Positions 51,685 to 64,000 of a DNA stretch of 64,000 nucleotides are shown here, in pieces. The position numbers and the translations under genes are program-made. How positions within the stretch are numbered: position 1 is the first letter of the stretch; each line of letters begins with the position of its first letter. The notes under the pieces were generated by a model. It did not search any database. It was not told where the DNA came from and was given only the letters and a program-made list of their open reading frames with translations. The stretch comes from Cynocephalus volans. Its lineage: Eukaryota > Chordata > Mammalia > Dermoptera > Cynocephalidae. The stretch covers positions 70,910,501 through 70,974,500 of the forward strand of contig NC_084466.1 in the NCBI RefSeq assembly GCF_027409185.1, given 5' to 3'.

Positions 51685-51802
51685 GGATTTATTAAGCCTC
51701 TACTGTGTGTCAGGCACACAGTATATAGGTACAGAGGCATAAGGTATATTGGTGAGTAGGGCAGACATATCTATATCCTCATGGGTCTTAGTCTATTAGA
51801 AT
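51685..51802 (-). repeat. LINE-2 3' end fragment
   Basis: GGATTTATTAAGCCTCTACTG, GTGTCAGGCACACAG and GGTGAGTAGGGCAGACAT are the reverse L2 3' end, next to a tetranucleotide repeat. Confidence 0.65.
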
Positions 51803-52676
51803 TTTCAGTTTTCAAGCAGTAATGAAAACCAGTACGGAAAATGGTTTTAAACACCAGTGGAAAATGGTTACCTGCTCAGGTTGGAGGAAGGATAACAGAG
51901 GAGGGAGGGTGAGGGTTCAGTAGAAAATTGTATGTGTTCGATGACTCCTCTAGCATTCCCTGACCTCCAAGACTAAGGTCATTGGACACGATCAACTCAA
52001 ATTCTGATCTTCTGCTGGGCAGCAAAGCAAGAGTTCTTCTCTGGAGGCTGCACTGGACTCCACCTAAACTGGAGAGTCTGAAAATTAGGGGATAGGGGTG
52101 GAGTGGGAGAAGCCAGAGCCTGAAGCTTCTGAGATGGGCAGGAAGGAAATTTGACATTGAGGCATTTTGACTTATGCCTCATGCAGACGGAAAGTGAAAA
52201 GCAAATAGATATAAAAACAATTTCATACTACTTCCCAAATTTAATTTCTAGGATAAAATATTCTGTTTATAGAATTGAGAGAAAGCTGGCTAGTTAAGCA
52301 ATTCAACTTTTGGAAATAATTTGATTTGGGTTAGATTTGTGTATTCATATATGCAGATATGTGTGGTATTTTGCTATATTTACATAGTTTTATGCTCTTT
52401 TATAGCTGAATTGAAATTGATAGGTAGGAGCAAGATTTTTAGAACTGAGCAGGTTATTGTCCTGTGTAAATTCTCTAGACTACCATGCAGACTCACCCAG
52501 CGTTCATATACCACAAAAGGGTGTCTTTCCTGCCTAAGTTTTTGTTGTATATCTTATTCTGGGATTTTAGACAGGCCATTTCATCTTTGTATTGTTTCCT
52601 TTAAACATTTCATAAGAGGCAGTATTTCCTATTCTCTATTGTTATAAAAACTGTGAAAATACCTGCCACCCATTTA

Positions 52677-53595
52677 TTTATTTAATTTTTTATTGAAGCA
52701 TAATTGTTTATACATATTTTGGGGGTACACTTTTGACTATCATTATTTGTGTACAATATGTGATGATCAAATCATCATTATTAGCATATTCGTTATTATG
52801 AATCGTAATTATTCTTTGTGTCACTTACCCAATTTCTCCCTAACCCCTCTCTCTCTCCCCTTTCTCGCCCCTAGTAACCATAGATTTATTCTTTCCTTCT
52901 GAAAGTTCAGCATATTATTGTGGTCTTTCTTTTTCATTTTTTCTTTCTTTTTTTCTTTTCTCTTTTTTTAGCATCCACTTATGAGTGAGGACGTGCGGTA
53001 TTACTCTTTCTGTGTCTGGCTTATTTCACTTAACATAATTTTCTCCAAGCTCATCCATGTTGCTGCAAATGGCAAATTTCATTCTTTTCTATGGCAGGGT
53101 AGTATTCCATTGTATATGTATGCCACATTTTCCTCATTCAGTTGTCTGTCAGTGGACATTTAGGTTGGTTCCATGTTTTAGCTATTGTATATGGAGCTGC
53201 GATGAACATGGGAATGCAGGCATATCTTCAACATGATGATTTCTGTCCCTTTGGGTATATACCCAAAAGTGAGATTACTGGATCATATTGTAGTTCTATC
53301 TGGAGTTGAGAAATCTCATACTGTTTTCTATAAGCCGTGCTAATTTACAGTCCCACCAACAGTGTAGAAGAGTTCTCTTTTCTCACATCCTCACCCGCAT
53401 GTGTTATTCTCAATCTTTTTAATAATGGCCAGTTTAACTGGGGTGAGATGATATCTCAACGTGGTTTTGATTTGCATTTCCTTGATGATTCATGATATTG
53501 AGGATTTTTTCATGTACCTGTTGGCCATTTGTAAGTCTTCCTTTGAAAAATGTCTATTCAACTCCTTTGCCCATTTTTTAATTGGATTATTGGTT

Positions 53596-53629
<34 letters not shown>

Positions 53630-54061
53630 ATAAAGTTGTTTGGGTTGCTAATATATTCTGGATATTAATCCCTTGTCAGATGTGTAGTTTGCAAATATTT
53701 TCTCCCACTGTGTAGGTTGTTTTTCTGCTGTTGATTGTTTCCTTTGCTGTGCAGAAGATTTTTAGTTTGATATAAACCCGTTTGTTTATTTTTTCTTTTG
53801 TTGCTTGTACTTTTGGGTCTTATTCATAAAATCTTTGCCCAGTGCTACTTCCTGGAGTGTTTTCTCTCAGCAGTTTTATGATTTTGGGTCTTATACTTAA
53901 ATCTTTAATCCATTTTGAGTTGATTTTGGTATATGGTAAGAGATGCAGGTCTAGTTTCATTCTTCTGCATATGGATGTCTAATTTTCCTAGCACCATCTA
54001 TTGATGAGGTAGTCTTTTCCCCAGTGTATGTTCTTGTTGCCTTTATCAAAGATCAGTTTCA
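52677..54061 (-). mobile_element. 5'-truncated LINE-1, minus strand, with TSD
   Basis: Antisense LINE-1 3'UTR and the C-terminal part of ORF2 (the reverse of the segment encoding the Cys-rich end and beyond). It begins at the left with a T-rich tail and is truncated at about 54061. A 13-bp duplication with one mismatch (TGCCACCCAYTTA) lies at 52664-52676 and 54062-54074. An internal T run at about 53600-53626 may be an expanded homopolymer or a second insertion scar. Confidence 0.85.
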
Positions 54062-54251
54062 TGCCACCCACTTAAAGAAACAAATGGATGTCTGGAAATT
54101 TTCTCTTCCTAACACTAGTTTCATATATAAAATTTATTATGTTCTGGCTTTTATGGTGTTTAACACTGGCAGGAAAAATAACTCTCAAAAAAGTAACTAA
54201 GACTGTTTGCTCTAGTTCTTCCCATAGAGGAAAGGGATAGAGAAAAGTGAT

Positions 54252-55291
<1,040 letters not shown>

Positions 55292-55332
55292 AGAGAAAAG
55301 TGATATTAATGAAGCATTCTCATTACTCTAGA

Positions 55333-55554
55333 CAAAAATTGGCAAACATTTTCCTGGAAAGGGCCAGATAGTAAATATTTTTGGCTTTGTGGGCCATAGA
55401 GTCTCTGCTAAAACTACTCAACTCTGTCTTTGGGGTGGGAAATCAGCCACAGTTTGCAAATGAATGGGACTGACTGTGTTCCAATAAAACTTTATTTACA
55501 GAAAAGGCTGCTGGCAGGATTTGGTCTCTCTTCTGTAGTTTTCTCACCCCTGCT
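55333..55554 (+). mobile_element. hAT-type element (internally deleted)
   Basis: GGCAAACATTTTCCTGGAAAG and GGCCAGATAGTAAATATTTTT at the left, GTGTTCCAATAAAACTTTAT in the middle, and CTCACCCCTGCTCTAG at the right follow a common hAT-Charlie type repeat with its CAGGGGT-like ends. The central part is missing compared with the form I recall. Confidence 0.65.
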
Positions 55555-55561
55555 CTAGAAC

Positions 55562-55825
55562 AGAGGTTGGACAACTATGGCCCTTGGCCAAATCCAGCCT
55601 GAGGCCTGTTTTTGTCTGGTCATAGAGCTAAGAATGGTTTTCACATTTTCTAAGCTTTGCTAAAAATGGAGGAGGCGGTGAAATAGGGGACAAAGAACAG
55701 AGGGAGGAGGAGAAGGTTGTGGAGGAGGAGGAGGAAGAGGAAAAAGAAACCTTATGTGGCCCAGAGAACCTAGAATTTGACAGTTTGGACTTCTACGGAA
55801 AAAGTCTACTGACTTTTGCTCTAAA
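55562..55825 (-). mobile_element. second hAT-type element, opposite orientation
   Basis: AGAGGTTGGACAACTATGGCC and GAGCTAAGAATGGTTTTCAC match the other end of the same type of hAT repeat in reverse. A purine-rich GGA/GAA tract (about 55690-55747) has expanded inside it. It ends near ACTGACTTTTGCTCTA. Confidence 0.5.
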
Positions 55826-56231
55826 AGATTGTTTACTTCTTCCTTAATATTTCAAGTTATGGATTTGATTTTGTGATCATTTTCTATTTCCTCTGCTTAC
55901 AGTCTCAGTAGTATGGAGCAAGCAAGTTTATTGTCAGATAAAATGCAGAATTAATAATTTTAATAATATACTGCATATAAGAAAAATAATTCTGATAGTT
56001 TTCTTTAATCATTTCATTCTTTTAAAATTTTACAGGAAGTTAAAAAATGTGTTTTATTCTCTTATCTTAAACATGTTTTTAAGTGGGAATATAAAAAACA
56101 ATTATATATTTCTCCTTAATTCTGTGCCTAAAATTTGGAGTACCCTCACCTTTATTTGGGACAGAGAATGCTCCATCTATGCCAGGAACTTTTCAGTAAT
56201 TGTAATGTTCTTTAACGTCAGCCCCAAAATA

Positions 56232-56450
56232 ACACTAGTTAACATTTATTCCTCACTTACTATGTGAAAGACACCATGTTAAATGTTTCATGTACATTTT
56301 TCTCAGTATTCCAGGAGACAGGTGTGATTCTAAGCCCAGGTTTTAAGGCTGAAGAGATCAAGGTGCAAAGAAATTAAGTAACTTGTTTAAGGTAACAGCC
56401 AGGTAACGGCAGAAATGGGATGTGACCCGGGTTTTGGACAAGTTCCCCAA
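56232..56450 (+). repeat. MIR SINE
   Basis: CTAGTTAACATTTATTCCTCA, then CTATGTGAAAGACACCATG and GAAATTAAGTAACTTGTTTA, followed by CAGGTAACGGCAGAAATGGG. Confidence 0.8.
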
Positions 56451-58884
56451 GTACAGGTCACTTTCGGTTTTCCTTCAGTGCCCTTCAAAGTGAACTCTTA
56501 TCCTTCACCAATCTCAGTAACCTTTGCTGAATAGATAATGTATACTGAGAGTTATTGAGCTATGATTTCTGCTTTCTAAGGATTTGTTAATATTTCAAAA
56601 TGATGTTTGAAGCTTAGCAAGTAGAAAAATCCAGTTGCCTTAATAGAATTTAACAAAAAAGGAGGAGTTAGAAAATTAACTGTCTCATGCTCTTTTGCTC
56701 TTCTGTACAGCTAAATCCAATTTCCACCTCCTTAAAGACAGGGTGAAAGTTCCATTTGAAGATTTCCTCTGCCTTTTTCTTTCTGGTGTTTGCAACAGGA
56801 TAAAATCACATGTTTGGCACTTTGAACTTGAGAGGCACATACTTGTTATGAAAAGTATTCCCAGTTTCCAGAGTTTCCAAAAATCCTTTCTGCATTTGTT
56901 TGAGTTTGGGTTTCAGATATATCTTAGGATGTCATAGTTTAAAAATCGAATTAAAATATAGACAAAGTGGCTGTATTGCTTTTCTATTAATTTGGTGTCT
57001 TTTTATTTGGCAGCAAACTTTCTTATCACATTTTCCCCACATGACTCTGATTATCTGGTTGGGCCTGGAATCCCCATGTACATGGGTTGGAACCCATTTT
57101 GCCTGGGAACCCCAGTGTAGGTGGCTGAGGCAGTGAGTTCATAGGACTGGAATTTGCTCACTTCAGAGTGATAATTCTCATGCAAATAGTTCTCAGATTT
57201 TCAAAAGAAGGGCTTGTGAGCCTTAGACTTTCTAATTGACTCTGTTGGGAATTTATAGTTTTACTGGATTATACAGAGAATATCATTTTATATTAAGCAA
57301 ATGTTCATTCAGAAATAACCCAATTAATGTAGACTTAAAGAAAAATACCATTCTTGGCAAAATCCCTTTCAAACTACCAGTCCCTTCTCTGCTTTGTTTC
57401 TTTGGTCATTTCTTCCTCATTCAGCAGCTTGTTTCCTGCTGTGTGATAGCTGTGCTGGTGTTCCATCTTATTTTAACTACTACACAAATATAAAAACCAC
57501 AGCACAAAAATTGCAGCTGGAGCTTCATTTTGTACTATTTAAGAACTGTATTATCATATGTAATTTGCAGTAAATTTGAACAAAAATTTTTTTAAAAACC
57601 TTTTTTTTGCCTATATTGTTTAGAAATGGTACTTGACATAAACTGTATTTTTTTTAAAGAATATTTTACCACTCTATGATATGATATATTGTCATTGAAT
57701 TGCTCCCTCTCTGTTTTCTTGGGTTTTTTTTTTTTTTTCTTATTTTATCTTCTTTCTGGACATGGGATGAGCTGGATGGTAAACTTATTTCAGGATAGTT
57801 TGTTTTTTATCCTAAGCAAATGATATCTTTTAAACAACACTGGTCATTTTGATCTTTGGAGTATTCTTAGGACATTGGAATGTGGAGATGTTTATGCCTT
57901 GGATTGTCGCTCATCCTGAGCAGTTCCTCTGGGAGAATACAATCTTTTAATTTACTGCCCTTTATATTTACTTATTATTGAGGGATGCTTGCTATACAAT
58001 ATTAAGATGTAATAAGGTATATAGACAGGTTTTATATAATCTTGCCCAATTAGCATTTTAAAATTTTGTCACATTAGAGTTAGTATCCTGCCCCAATTTC
58101 CAGATGAGAATTTTTCACTGGCAGAGGATGGAACTAGTGTTCTTCACCCTTTTACACAAAAGGCTCTCTGTTTAAATAGCAGACTTAATCTTCCATCAGT
58201 GTTTCTATTTCCTAGAGTCCAAACTCAGTTTACTTACTCATGGTTAGATGCTATCGACTTGTGTATTTCCCAAAGGCAACCACAACGATGTAATATCACA
58301 GTGCAATTTTATGGGAGTCTCATTTGGTGCCACAGTAATTCTTTTTGATATACAGTTCACCACTAGGTAGGGTGGTTACAGGTGATGAATTTCCAGCAGA
58401 GTCAAAGACCATTATTTTAGTACTCTCGAGTTTTGTGCTGCATGGGCCACTTGTTGAAGTTTAGAAATATGAAGATGCACAGATATTTGTTGCTCTAGCC
58501 CAGTATGGATATCATAGTCTGGATGGATTTGATATAGATAGACAAATACATGGATAGATAGATATTTAATATTCACTTTTTTTCCTCTACTGTCTCCATT
58601 TGGAAGGAGCTCAAAGAAGTCACCTTGTTTAATCCTGGCAGTAGACTTTACGCTTTTTATCAAGTACTTCTCATTAGACACGCTATATTTATAATGGTGT
58701 ACTAGGTTCTATATTTAGAGTATGCTAAATAGCATTTTTCCCTGGCCTTGGCCAAATCTTCTGATTTAACCAAATCTGTGCTGTATTTTTTTTTTTTAAA
58801 CAGCAACTCTCCAAAGGAAAACAGCTCACAGTCTCCTAGATTTAATGACTCTTGACCGTAGGAAGCCTTCTAACACAATGAGCA
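56451..58884. other. intron 2, no gene seen
   Basis: AT-rich sequence with T runs (57727-57740, 58790-58798) and a short GATA repeat (about 58534-58563). No exon or named repeat could be supported. Confidence 0.5.
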
Positions 58885-59090
58885 GCCCACCTTTACTGAG
58901 TGCTCACCATGGCCTGACATGGTGCTTGGAGGCTTACATGAATATTACACGATTTTTAAGGCCTTTGGGGAATATACAACAAATGTCTGCTCTCTTACAT
59001 GACAGCCCTAGAGGATAGTGTCTATTAACCTCATTTTACAAAGAGGAAAAACAGAGGCTCTGAGAAGAAGAGTAACACGCCACACTTCAC
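58885..59090 (+). repeat. MIR SINE
   Basis: CTTTACTGAGTGCTCACCAT, CCTCATTTTACAAAGAGG and GAGGCTCTGAGAAGAAGAG are in MIR order. Confidence 0.7.
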
Positions 59091-59773
59091 CCTTAATTTT
59101 GTTTCCAATCCTCTGAGTTAGCTGTTACACTTTATGGCTTGAAATCATGAATATAATCTGTTACTCTGGCAAGAATAATAAAACACAGACATGACGATGG
59201 ATTAATAAAGATCTGGTGAGCATTTCTTAAGGAGCAATCACCTTAAGAAATGCTGCTCCCAGGAAAGTAGAATTACATTCCGAGTCCCATACCTCCACTT
59301 TGCTGGTCTGTTTTATTCTTATTAGCCAAGAAGGCCTTAAAATATGCAACAGCGCTGCTCTTGAGAATGCCTCTATACTGCTGACTTGTAGCTTTTACCC
59401 TTTAAGAATATTTTTGGTTCCTTGTTTCATTATATTACACCTATATGGAACTGTATAAGTCACTTACAACCCATCTGACTCATTAGGAATGTGTTTGCTT
59501 TTTTCCTATATACAAGATATCTTTTTGTATTTTGTTTCTGTCATCAGCAGATTTAAGTGATTGGAGGAATGTGGGCTATCACAGCAGGGGTTTTCTTATT
59601 TGCTCCATCTTTCTACTTTTTGCCTTTTATATGGTCTTTATAATTTAAAGTTATTTGAATTTCAACTCCTTTTTATTTTTACTCCATCCTGATTTTTATT
59701 TTAAATTTATTTAGCCCTGAATTTAAAAATAACCATTTTTGTCATTGTTGCTTTGCTGGATAATTCAGTGATG

Positions 59774-59774
<1 letters not shown>

Positions 59775-59823
<49 letters not shown>
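59775..59823 (+). repeat. TG dinucleotide microsatellite
   Basis: About 24 uninterrupted TG units, likely polymorphic in length. Confidence 0.97.
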
Positions 59824-59825
<2 letters not shown>

Positions 59826-60198
59826 TTCTGGTATTGCCCCATGATTTATATGACTCATTTAATGAGGAATTTTAAAGAAACTGCTATTACTCCTACTGCA
59901 TTCATTATTGCTTAGCAGTCATCAGCTTTGTGCGTAAAATATTTTTTCTTTGAATACCCTCTATTTCCCCTCTGTGAGGAATTTATTCTCCCCTTGGTGC
60001 GTGGGGACAAATTATGTTCATAACAGTCGTTAATGATAATGGGAAGAGTGTATAAATCTTTGGTGCATTGAAAATGGAATGGTGCCCTGGTGGGTCTTCT
60101 TCTGTATCTTACCTTCCCAGACTTTGTTTGGCAGCACGTGCTGTAGGTTGTGTAAAGTGACTTTCCTCATGTCTTCCTCTTTATCATATGCACGTGGT

Positions 60199-60232
60199 GT
60201 ACACACACATGCACGCACACACACACACACAG
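60199..60232 (+). repeat. AC microsatellite, interrupted
   Basis: AC units broken by ATGC and GC. It lies about 380 bp from the TG repeat, giving complementary TG and AC runs on the same strand. Confidence 0.9.
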
Positions 60233-60524
60233 AGCATGGTACTTCTTGCACTGGATGGGGATCGTCGGCATCCCCATGAGGGCAAGCACTGATTTGGTTA
60301 GTTCTCCTCTCCATGTGTAATACTGAGTGAAGTGCACTGCCCGTGATGGGCCCGGTAAGACTTCACTCCCTGAAGGAATGAACGAGTGCAGGAACATAGA
60401 AGCTAAGTGGCTGCTAACCCTGCTGGACAATATTCTAATGCTAAAATAAATATTGTGTGAGATATTGCATAAGTATTTGCTCTACTTATATTTTATTGGA
60501 GAGAGTGTAGGGAAATGGAAAGAA

Positions 60525-60692
60525 TGCAGAATTTGAAGTCACAAGGTGTGAACCTCATCCTGCTAATCACTGGCTGTGTGAGTTTTAGGGAATTTTCTCA
60601 AGGTCTCTAGCTTCGGTTTTCTCATCTGTGACATAGTGATAATAGCTCCTATGTTAGAGGGTTGTTGTGATAATCAAGGGAAAGCACAGACT
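60525..60692 (-). repeat. MIR SINE
   Basis: AATCACTGGCTGTGTGAGTT, CTTCGGTTTTCTCATCTGTG and GAGGGTTGTTGTGATAATC are in reverse MIR order. Confidence 0.8.
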
Positions 60693-60837
60693 TGCTTTGA
60701 TTCACCCAGCATCTACAGCATATTCACTCACTGGTGCGCACTGGGATAAGTTCTGAGGAGGAATAAGACTCCACTGCTCTCATCCTGAAATCTATAGACC
60801 ACGAAAGAGGTTCTTTTCGAAGTCTCAAGTGCACATT

Positions 60838-60958
60838 AGTCAAGGGGGTCCTGTTAACAATGTCGAATCTGAGGCTGTAGGTTTGGAGAGGGCCCAAGAT
60901 TCCCAGCAGATGTCAGTACTGCTAGTCTGTGGACCACAGCTTGACTAGAGAAGCTCTA
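60838..60958 (-). mobile_element. MER5A-like hAT fragment
   Basis: TTCCCAGCAGATGTCAGTACTG followed by TCTGTGGACCACAGCTTGACTAG matches the reverse MER5A end with divergence. Confidence 0.5.
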
Positions 60959-61424
60959 GGAGAGGGTGCAAACGGGTAATACTACAGGTGGGTAGTGCTG
61001 CTGGACTGGCATTCAGAAAGCCAAATGAGACACAAAGAGGGAGCAGGGGAGGGGGCGGAGGGAAGAGGCTTCCTAGATCTGGCCATCTGGGTCCTGGAGA
61101 GCTGAGTCGACTTACCAGGCAGAAAAGTGGGAAAGTCCTTTGATCAGAGGGAGCAATGTGGACGTGGACACAGGCTGGCTCCAGCACAGAGAGTGAGGGA
61201 AGCAGAGAAGAAAGGATGGCAAGAGAGAGGCGAGAGAGCTCCCTCGCGCCAGCTGGTGAAGAGTCGGTCGTGTTTGCCATGCTAAGACCCTACACTAAGT
61301 GCTGGAGTCAGTGGGGAGTTGTGAGGTTTGGTAGAGGTTTAGTTACATGGCGGTGTAAAACTGCTTTGAAAAAAACCAAATGTTGTATCAGGTTAGGGAA
61401 ATTCCATAACAGTGAAGGTTAATT

Positions 61425-61938
61425 CTAGATGTCAACTTGGTTAGATGAAGGAATGCTGAGAAACCCGGTAAAGCAATCTTTTCAGGTGTGTCCATGAGGG
61501 TGTCTCCAGCAAAGATTAGTATGAGAGTCGAGTGGCCTGGGTGTGAAAGACCCACCTCAGTGTGGGTGGGAGCCATCCAATCCACTGGGGGTCCAGAGAG
61601 AACAAAAGACAGGAAAGAGGTGAAGCTCTCTCTCTCTCTCCATGTCTCTCTATCCCACTGGAGCTGGGATACACTCTTCTCTCCTGTCTGTGAACATCAT
61701 AACTTGAGACTCTTCAGCTTTTGGGTTCCAGAACTTACACCAAGGACACCATCAGCTTCTCTGCTTCTGAGGCCTTTGGACTTGGACTGAGCCACGCTAC
61801 CGGCATCCAGTTTATAGATGGCCTATCGTGGGGCTTTTCTTCATAGCCCTGTGAGCTAATTCCCCTAATAAATCCCTCTCATTATAATTATAACATAACC
61901 TATTGATTCTGTCTCTCTGGAGAACCCTGACTAATTCA
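61425..61938 (+). repeat. dispersed repeat, family unresolved
   Basis: The sequence from TAGATGTCAACTTGGTTAG to CTCTGGAGAACCCTGACTAAT matches a repeat that I have seen many times in mammalian genomes, with CATCCAATCCACTGGGGG in the middle and a TAATAAATCCCTCTCATTAT segment near the end. TAATTC-like hexamers occur at both edges. I cannot name the family with confidence. Confidence 0.6.
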
Positions 61939-62014
61939 ATAACTTAAAGTGTATTGTGCTTGAACACGCCCAGGTAGCGAAGACTGCAGGTGAGAGGCAC
62001 GTGGTTAGACTTCC

Positions 62015-62185
62015 ACAGGCTTTGAAGACAAACAGAACAGGAATTGAATTCTGGCCCCACCACTTTCAGACTATAAAACCTTAAAAGAAAATTAGTTAAG
62101 TTTCTGAATCTCAGTTTTCTCATTGGTGGAGTGGAGGTAATATATACTATCTCATAGAATAATCGTAAAGGTGAAATGAGCTCAT
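62015..62185 (-). repeat. MIR SINE
   Basis: GAATTCTGGCCCCACCACTT, CTGAATCTCAGTTTTCTCAT and ATCTCATAGAATAATCGTAA are in reverse MIR order. Confidence 0.75.
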
Positions 62186-62189
62186 TCAT

Positions 62190-63820
62190 TTGATTCATTG
62201 TAGCACCTTCTTATTTTGGCAAAGCATGCAGTTTGGTGTTAACAGGAAGTATTTACTAACTTATAATAATTAATAATTTTGATTTTGAGCTCATACAAAC
62301 TCTTGCCTAGGAAATCACCTGGTGAGACTGGACAGTTACCATGGTGAGAGATCGTTGAGTGCCTTTTCCCCATGTGGTACTTTGGTGCCTTCATAGACCA
62401 GAAGCTTAGTTGGCCTTGTGAGTGGCAGGCACCACCAGTTAGTTGTCTGCTTTGGCAATGCCATGAGAGAATTTGGAGGGTGTTCAATAAAGAGTAGGAA
62501 GGGTTTTCTTAAATTTTAAAAATAAGAAAGTCAAAGAAATGTTTTCTGTCTAGGGAAGAGAAGATGGGGGACTGCCATAGTACTGCCCAAGGATTTAATT
62601 TAACAAAACTTGTTGAATATAGTTGAGGTTTTCATGGCTCAGCTGGATCTCAGGAGGCCTTCTCTGCACTTCACAGCGTGCAGTGGCCATCTGCGACATC
62701 ATCTCGCTTTTCACTTTCTTTTCCAGACTTTGAGCTTCATAAGGCAGAGACAATTGTCTTCTTGTCTTTGATTTCTGACTGCCTGGAATGGAGACACGTA
62801 GTTGGCTTTCAATAAATGCTTTCATCTTCCCATTTACTCTCTGAGATGTATATCCTTGCTAGAAAGGAGTGACACTGGAGGAGGTGGGATTTAAGGAGCT
62901 CCATCCCATTGCTCTGGAGATCTGCAGTGTCCTCATCAGTTAGTCCAATTCTGACTCTGCACCTTATTTTGGATATTGTTTTTGAGGTAGATGTGCCCCC
63001 TTGAGCCCACTCTGCATCTGCATCTTGAGTGCTGTTCATTAGACCAGTCACCTTAGCATGAAGACCATGTCCCCTCCAGTCAACTCAGAAACCAGACCCT
63101 GTCTCATAATCCCAGCCTGGAGAAAGGAGCCATGGGGTCTGTACCACGCGTGTTGGATGAGACCTTCTTGGGAGGACATCTCCATCCCTCGCTGGAGGAG
63201 AAGCACTGCGTGCTCCCTTGGCATCCAACCAGGTGTCCCCTCGATGCTAAAGGTCTCCAGGACTTCTGCCAGCTGCCTTGCATTGTCTCCTTGGATGCTG
63301 TGTTTGGTCTGATCGACGGGGCCCATCTCAGGGCCTGCAGTGGAACCTGTCTGTCAGCTTCTCTCCAACCGGGAGCTCTGATTCCCGGCTCTGGCCCCTC
63401 CTACTCTGCTTTGTCCAGTTAAACTTGAGTAGACCAAGACCCAAATCATGATTATGTTAAATGAATGGGAGTGAATGAGTGTCTCCTAGAATGTTCCGAA
63501 TTTCCAATAAGGATTTTGAAAAGGTCGGCTTTGCTTAAATATGTACGAAAAGGACAGCGTTTAGAGTTAGAAAAGCATTATTTAAGAAAACGATAGATTC
63601 TTCCCTTCCTAAAAGAGGGTATCCTTCTTAGTGCCAGGGAGGAACTGGGCAGATGAAGCCCTTCTACCCTTGATGGTCTGTCTACTAACTAAAGTTACTG
63701 TCAGACATTCCCTGGCTTCATCTCATATGCCAGCACACAATTTATTATTATTATTTTTTTTCACTATTTGAAATATATACTTTATTATAGGAATAGCTAT
63801 GCCCAAACAACAAAGGTAGA
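62190..63820. other. intron 2, no gene seen
   Basis: Moderate GC content. Overlapping open frames of 76-96 codons lie at 62595-63422 on both strands without recognisable domains. No splice-flanked exon resembling LHFPL6 exon 3 was found. Confidence 0.5.
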
Positions 63821-64000
63821 CTTTTTTTTTTTTTTTGAACTTTTTTAAAAATTTTATTTTGTCAATGTACATTGTGGCTGATTATTGCTCCCCATCACCA
63901 AAACCTCCCTCCCTTCTCCCTCCCCCCCAACAATGTCCTTTCTGTTTGCTTGTCTTATCAACTTCAAATAATTGTGGTTGTTATATCTTCCTCCCCCCCA
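63821..64000 (-). mobile_element. L1: second young LINE-1, 3' end, minus strand (cut by window edge)
   Basis: A T run at about 63821-63836 (the A tail read from the other strand) is followed by the reverse complement of the same 3'UTR as the intact LINE-1 at 37.8-44.6 kb. That includes the polypurine tract (here C-rich, about 63908-63930), the motif for AACAACCACAATTATTTG and the start of the poly-G run at the very edge. It differs at scattered positions. The body of the element lies beyond the window, so its length and state are unknown. Confidence 0.92.

Noticed and set aside
59775..59823. CRISPR-like or satellite array
   Set aside because: It is a plain TG microsatellite. No spaced direct repeats of CRISPR type occur anywhere in this eukaryotic window.

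Overview
The window is mammalian nuclear DNA: AT-rich and intron-dominated, with LINE-1, L2, MIR, hAT/Tigger and MaLR remnants, one CpG island and one recognisable protein-coding gene. No 7SL-derived Alu-type SINE, rodent B1/B2, carnivore or ruminant SINE was recognised. The only young SINE is a tRNA-Ile-like monomer at about 29.0 kb. Together with a primate-like but distinct young LINE-1 family, this suggests a colugo (Dermoptera) or a close relative of primates. That is inference, not proof.

Layout. Positions 1-19.5 kb are upstream flank: an old, broken sense-strand LINE-1 (1.5-6.4 kb) carrying a nested younger LINE-1 3' end, older LINE-1 3'UTR-type repeats, MIRs, a solo MaLR LTR with a perfect 5-bp target duplication, and a hAT-type element. 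At 19.58-20.25 kb lies a CpG island with GC boxes and a consensus splice donor at 20069. This is the probable promoter and non-coding exon 1 of LHFPL6 (LHFP, a four-transmembrane protein). Exon 2 (21566-22134) holds the start codon and the first 128 codons. Everything from 22135 to the right edge is read as LHFPL6 intron 2, since no exon 3 was recognised.

Intron 2 carries the most striking feature: a full-length LINE-1 (37821-44585) in the sense orientation. It is flanked by a perfect 19-bp target-site duplication and has open ORF1 (326 aa from the ATG) and open ORF2 (1275 aa), with nearly all known endonuclease, reverse-transcriptase and Cys-rich residues in place. A second member of the same family enters in the opposite orientation at the right edge (from about 63.82 kb). 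The intron also holds a processed RPL5 pseudogene (54252-55291, minus, exact 13-bp duplication), three older minus-strand LINE-1 fragments (30.1, 47.7-49.65 and 52.68-54.06 kb), a Tigger-like element with terminal inverted repeats, a second MaLR LTR, L2 and MIR relics and several microsatellites.

How it fits together. LHFPL6 is transcribed left to right from the CpG island. Its predicted spliced leader contains two short overlapping upstream ORFs, the first created exactly at the exon 1/exon 2 junction. The young LINE-1 lies in the same transcriptional direction within the long second intron and has its own YY1-type promoter. No new enzyme system, CRISPR array or operon is present. The candidates for novelty are the intact LINE-1 lineage, its antisense 5'UTR ORFs, and the splice-created upstream ORF.
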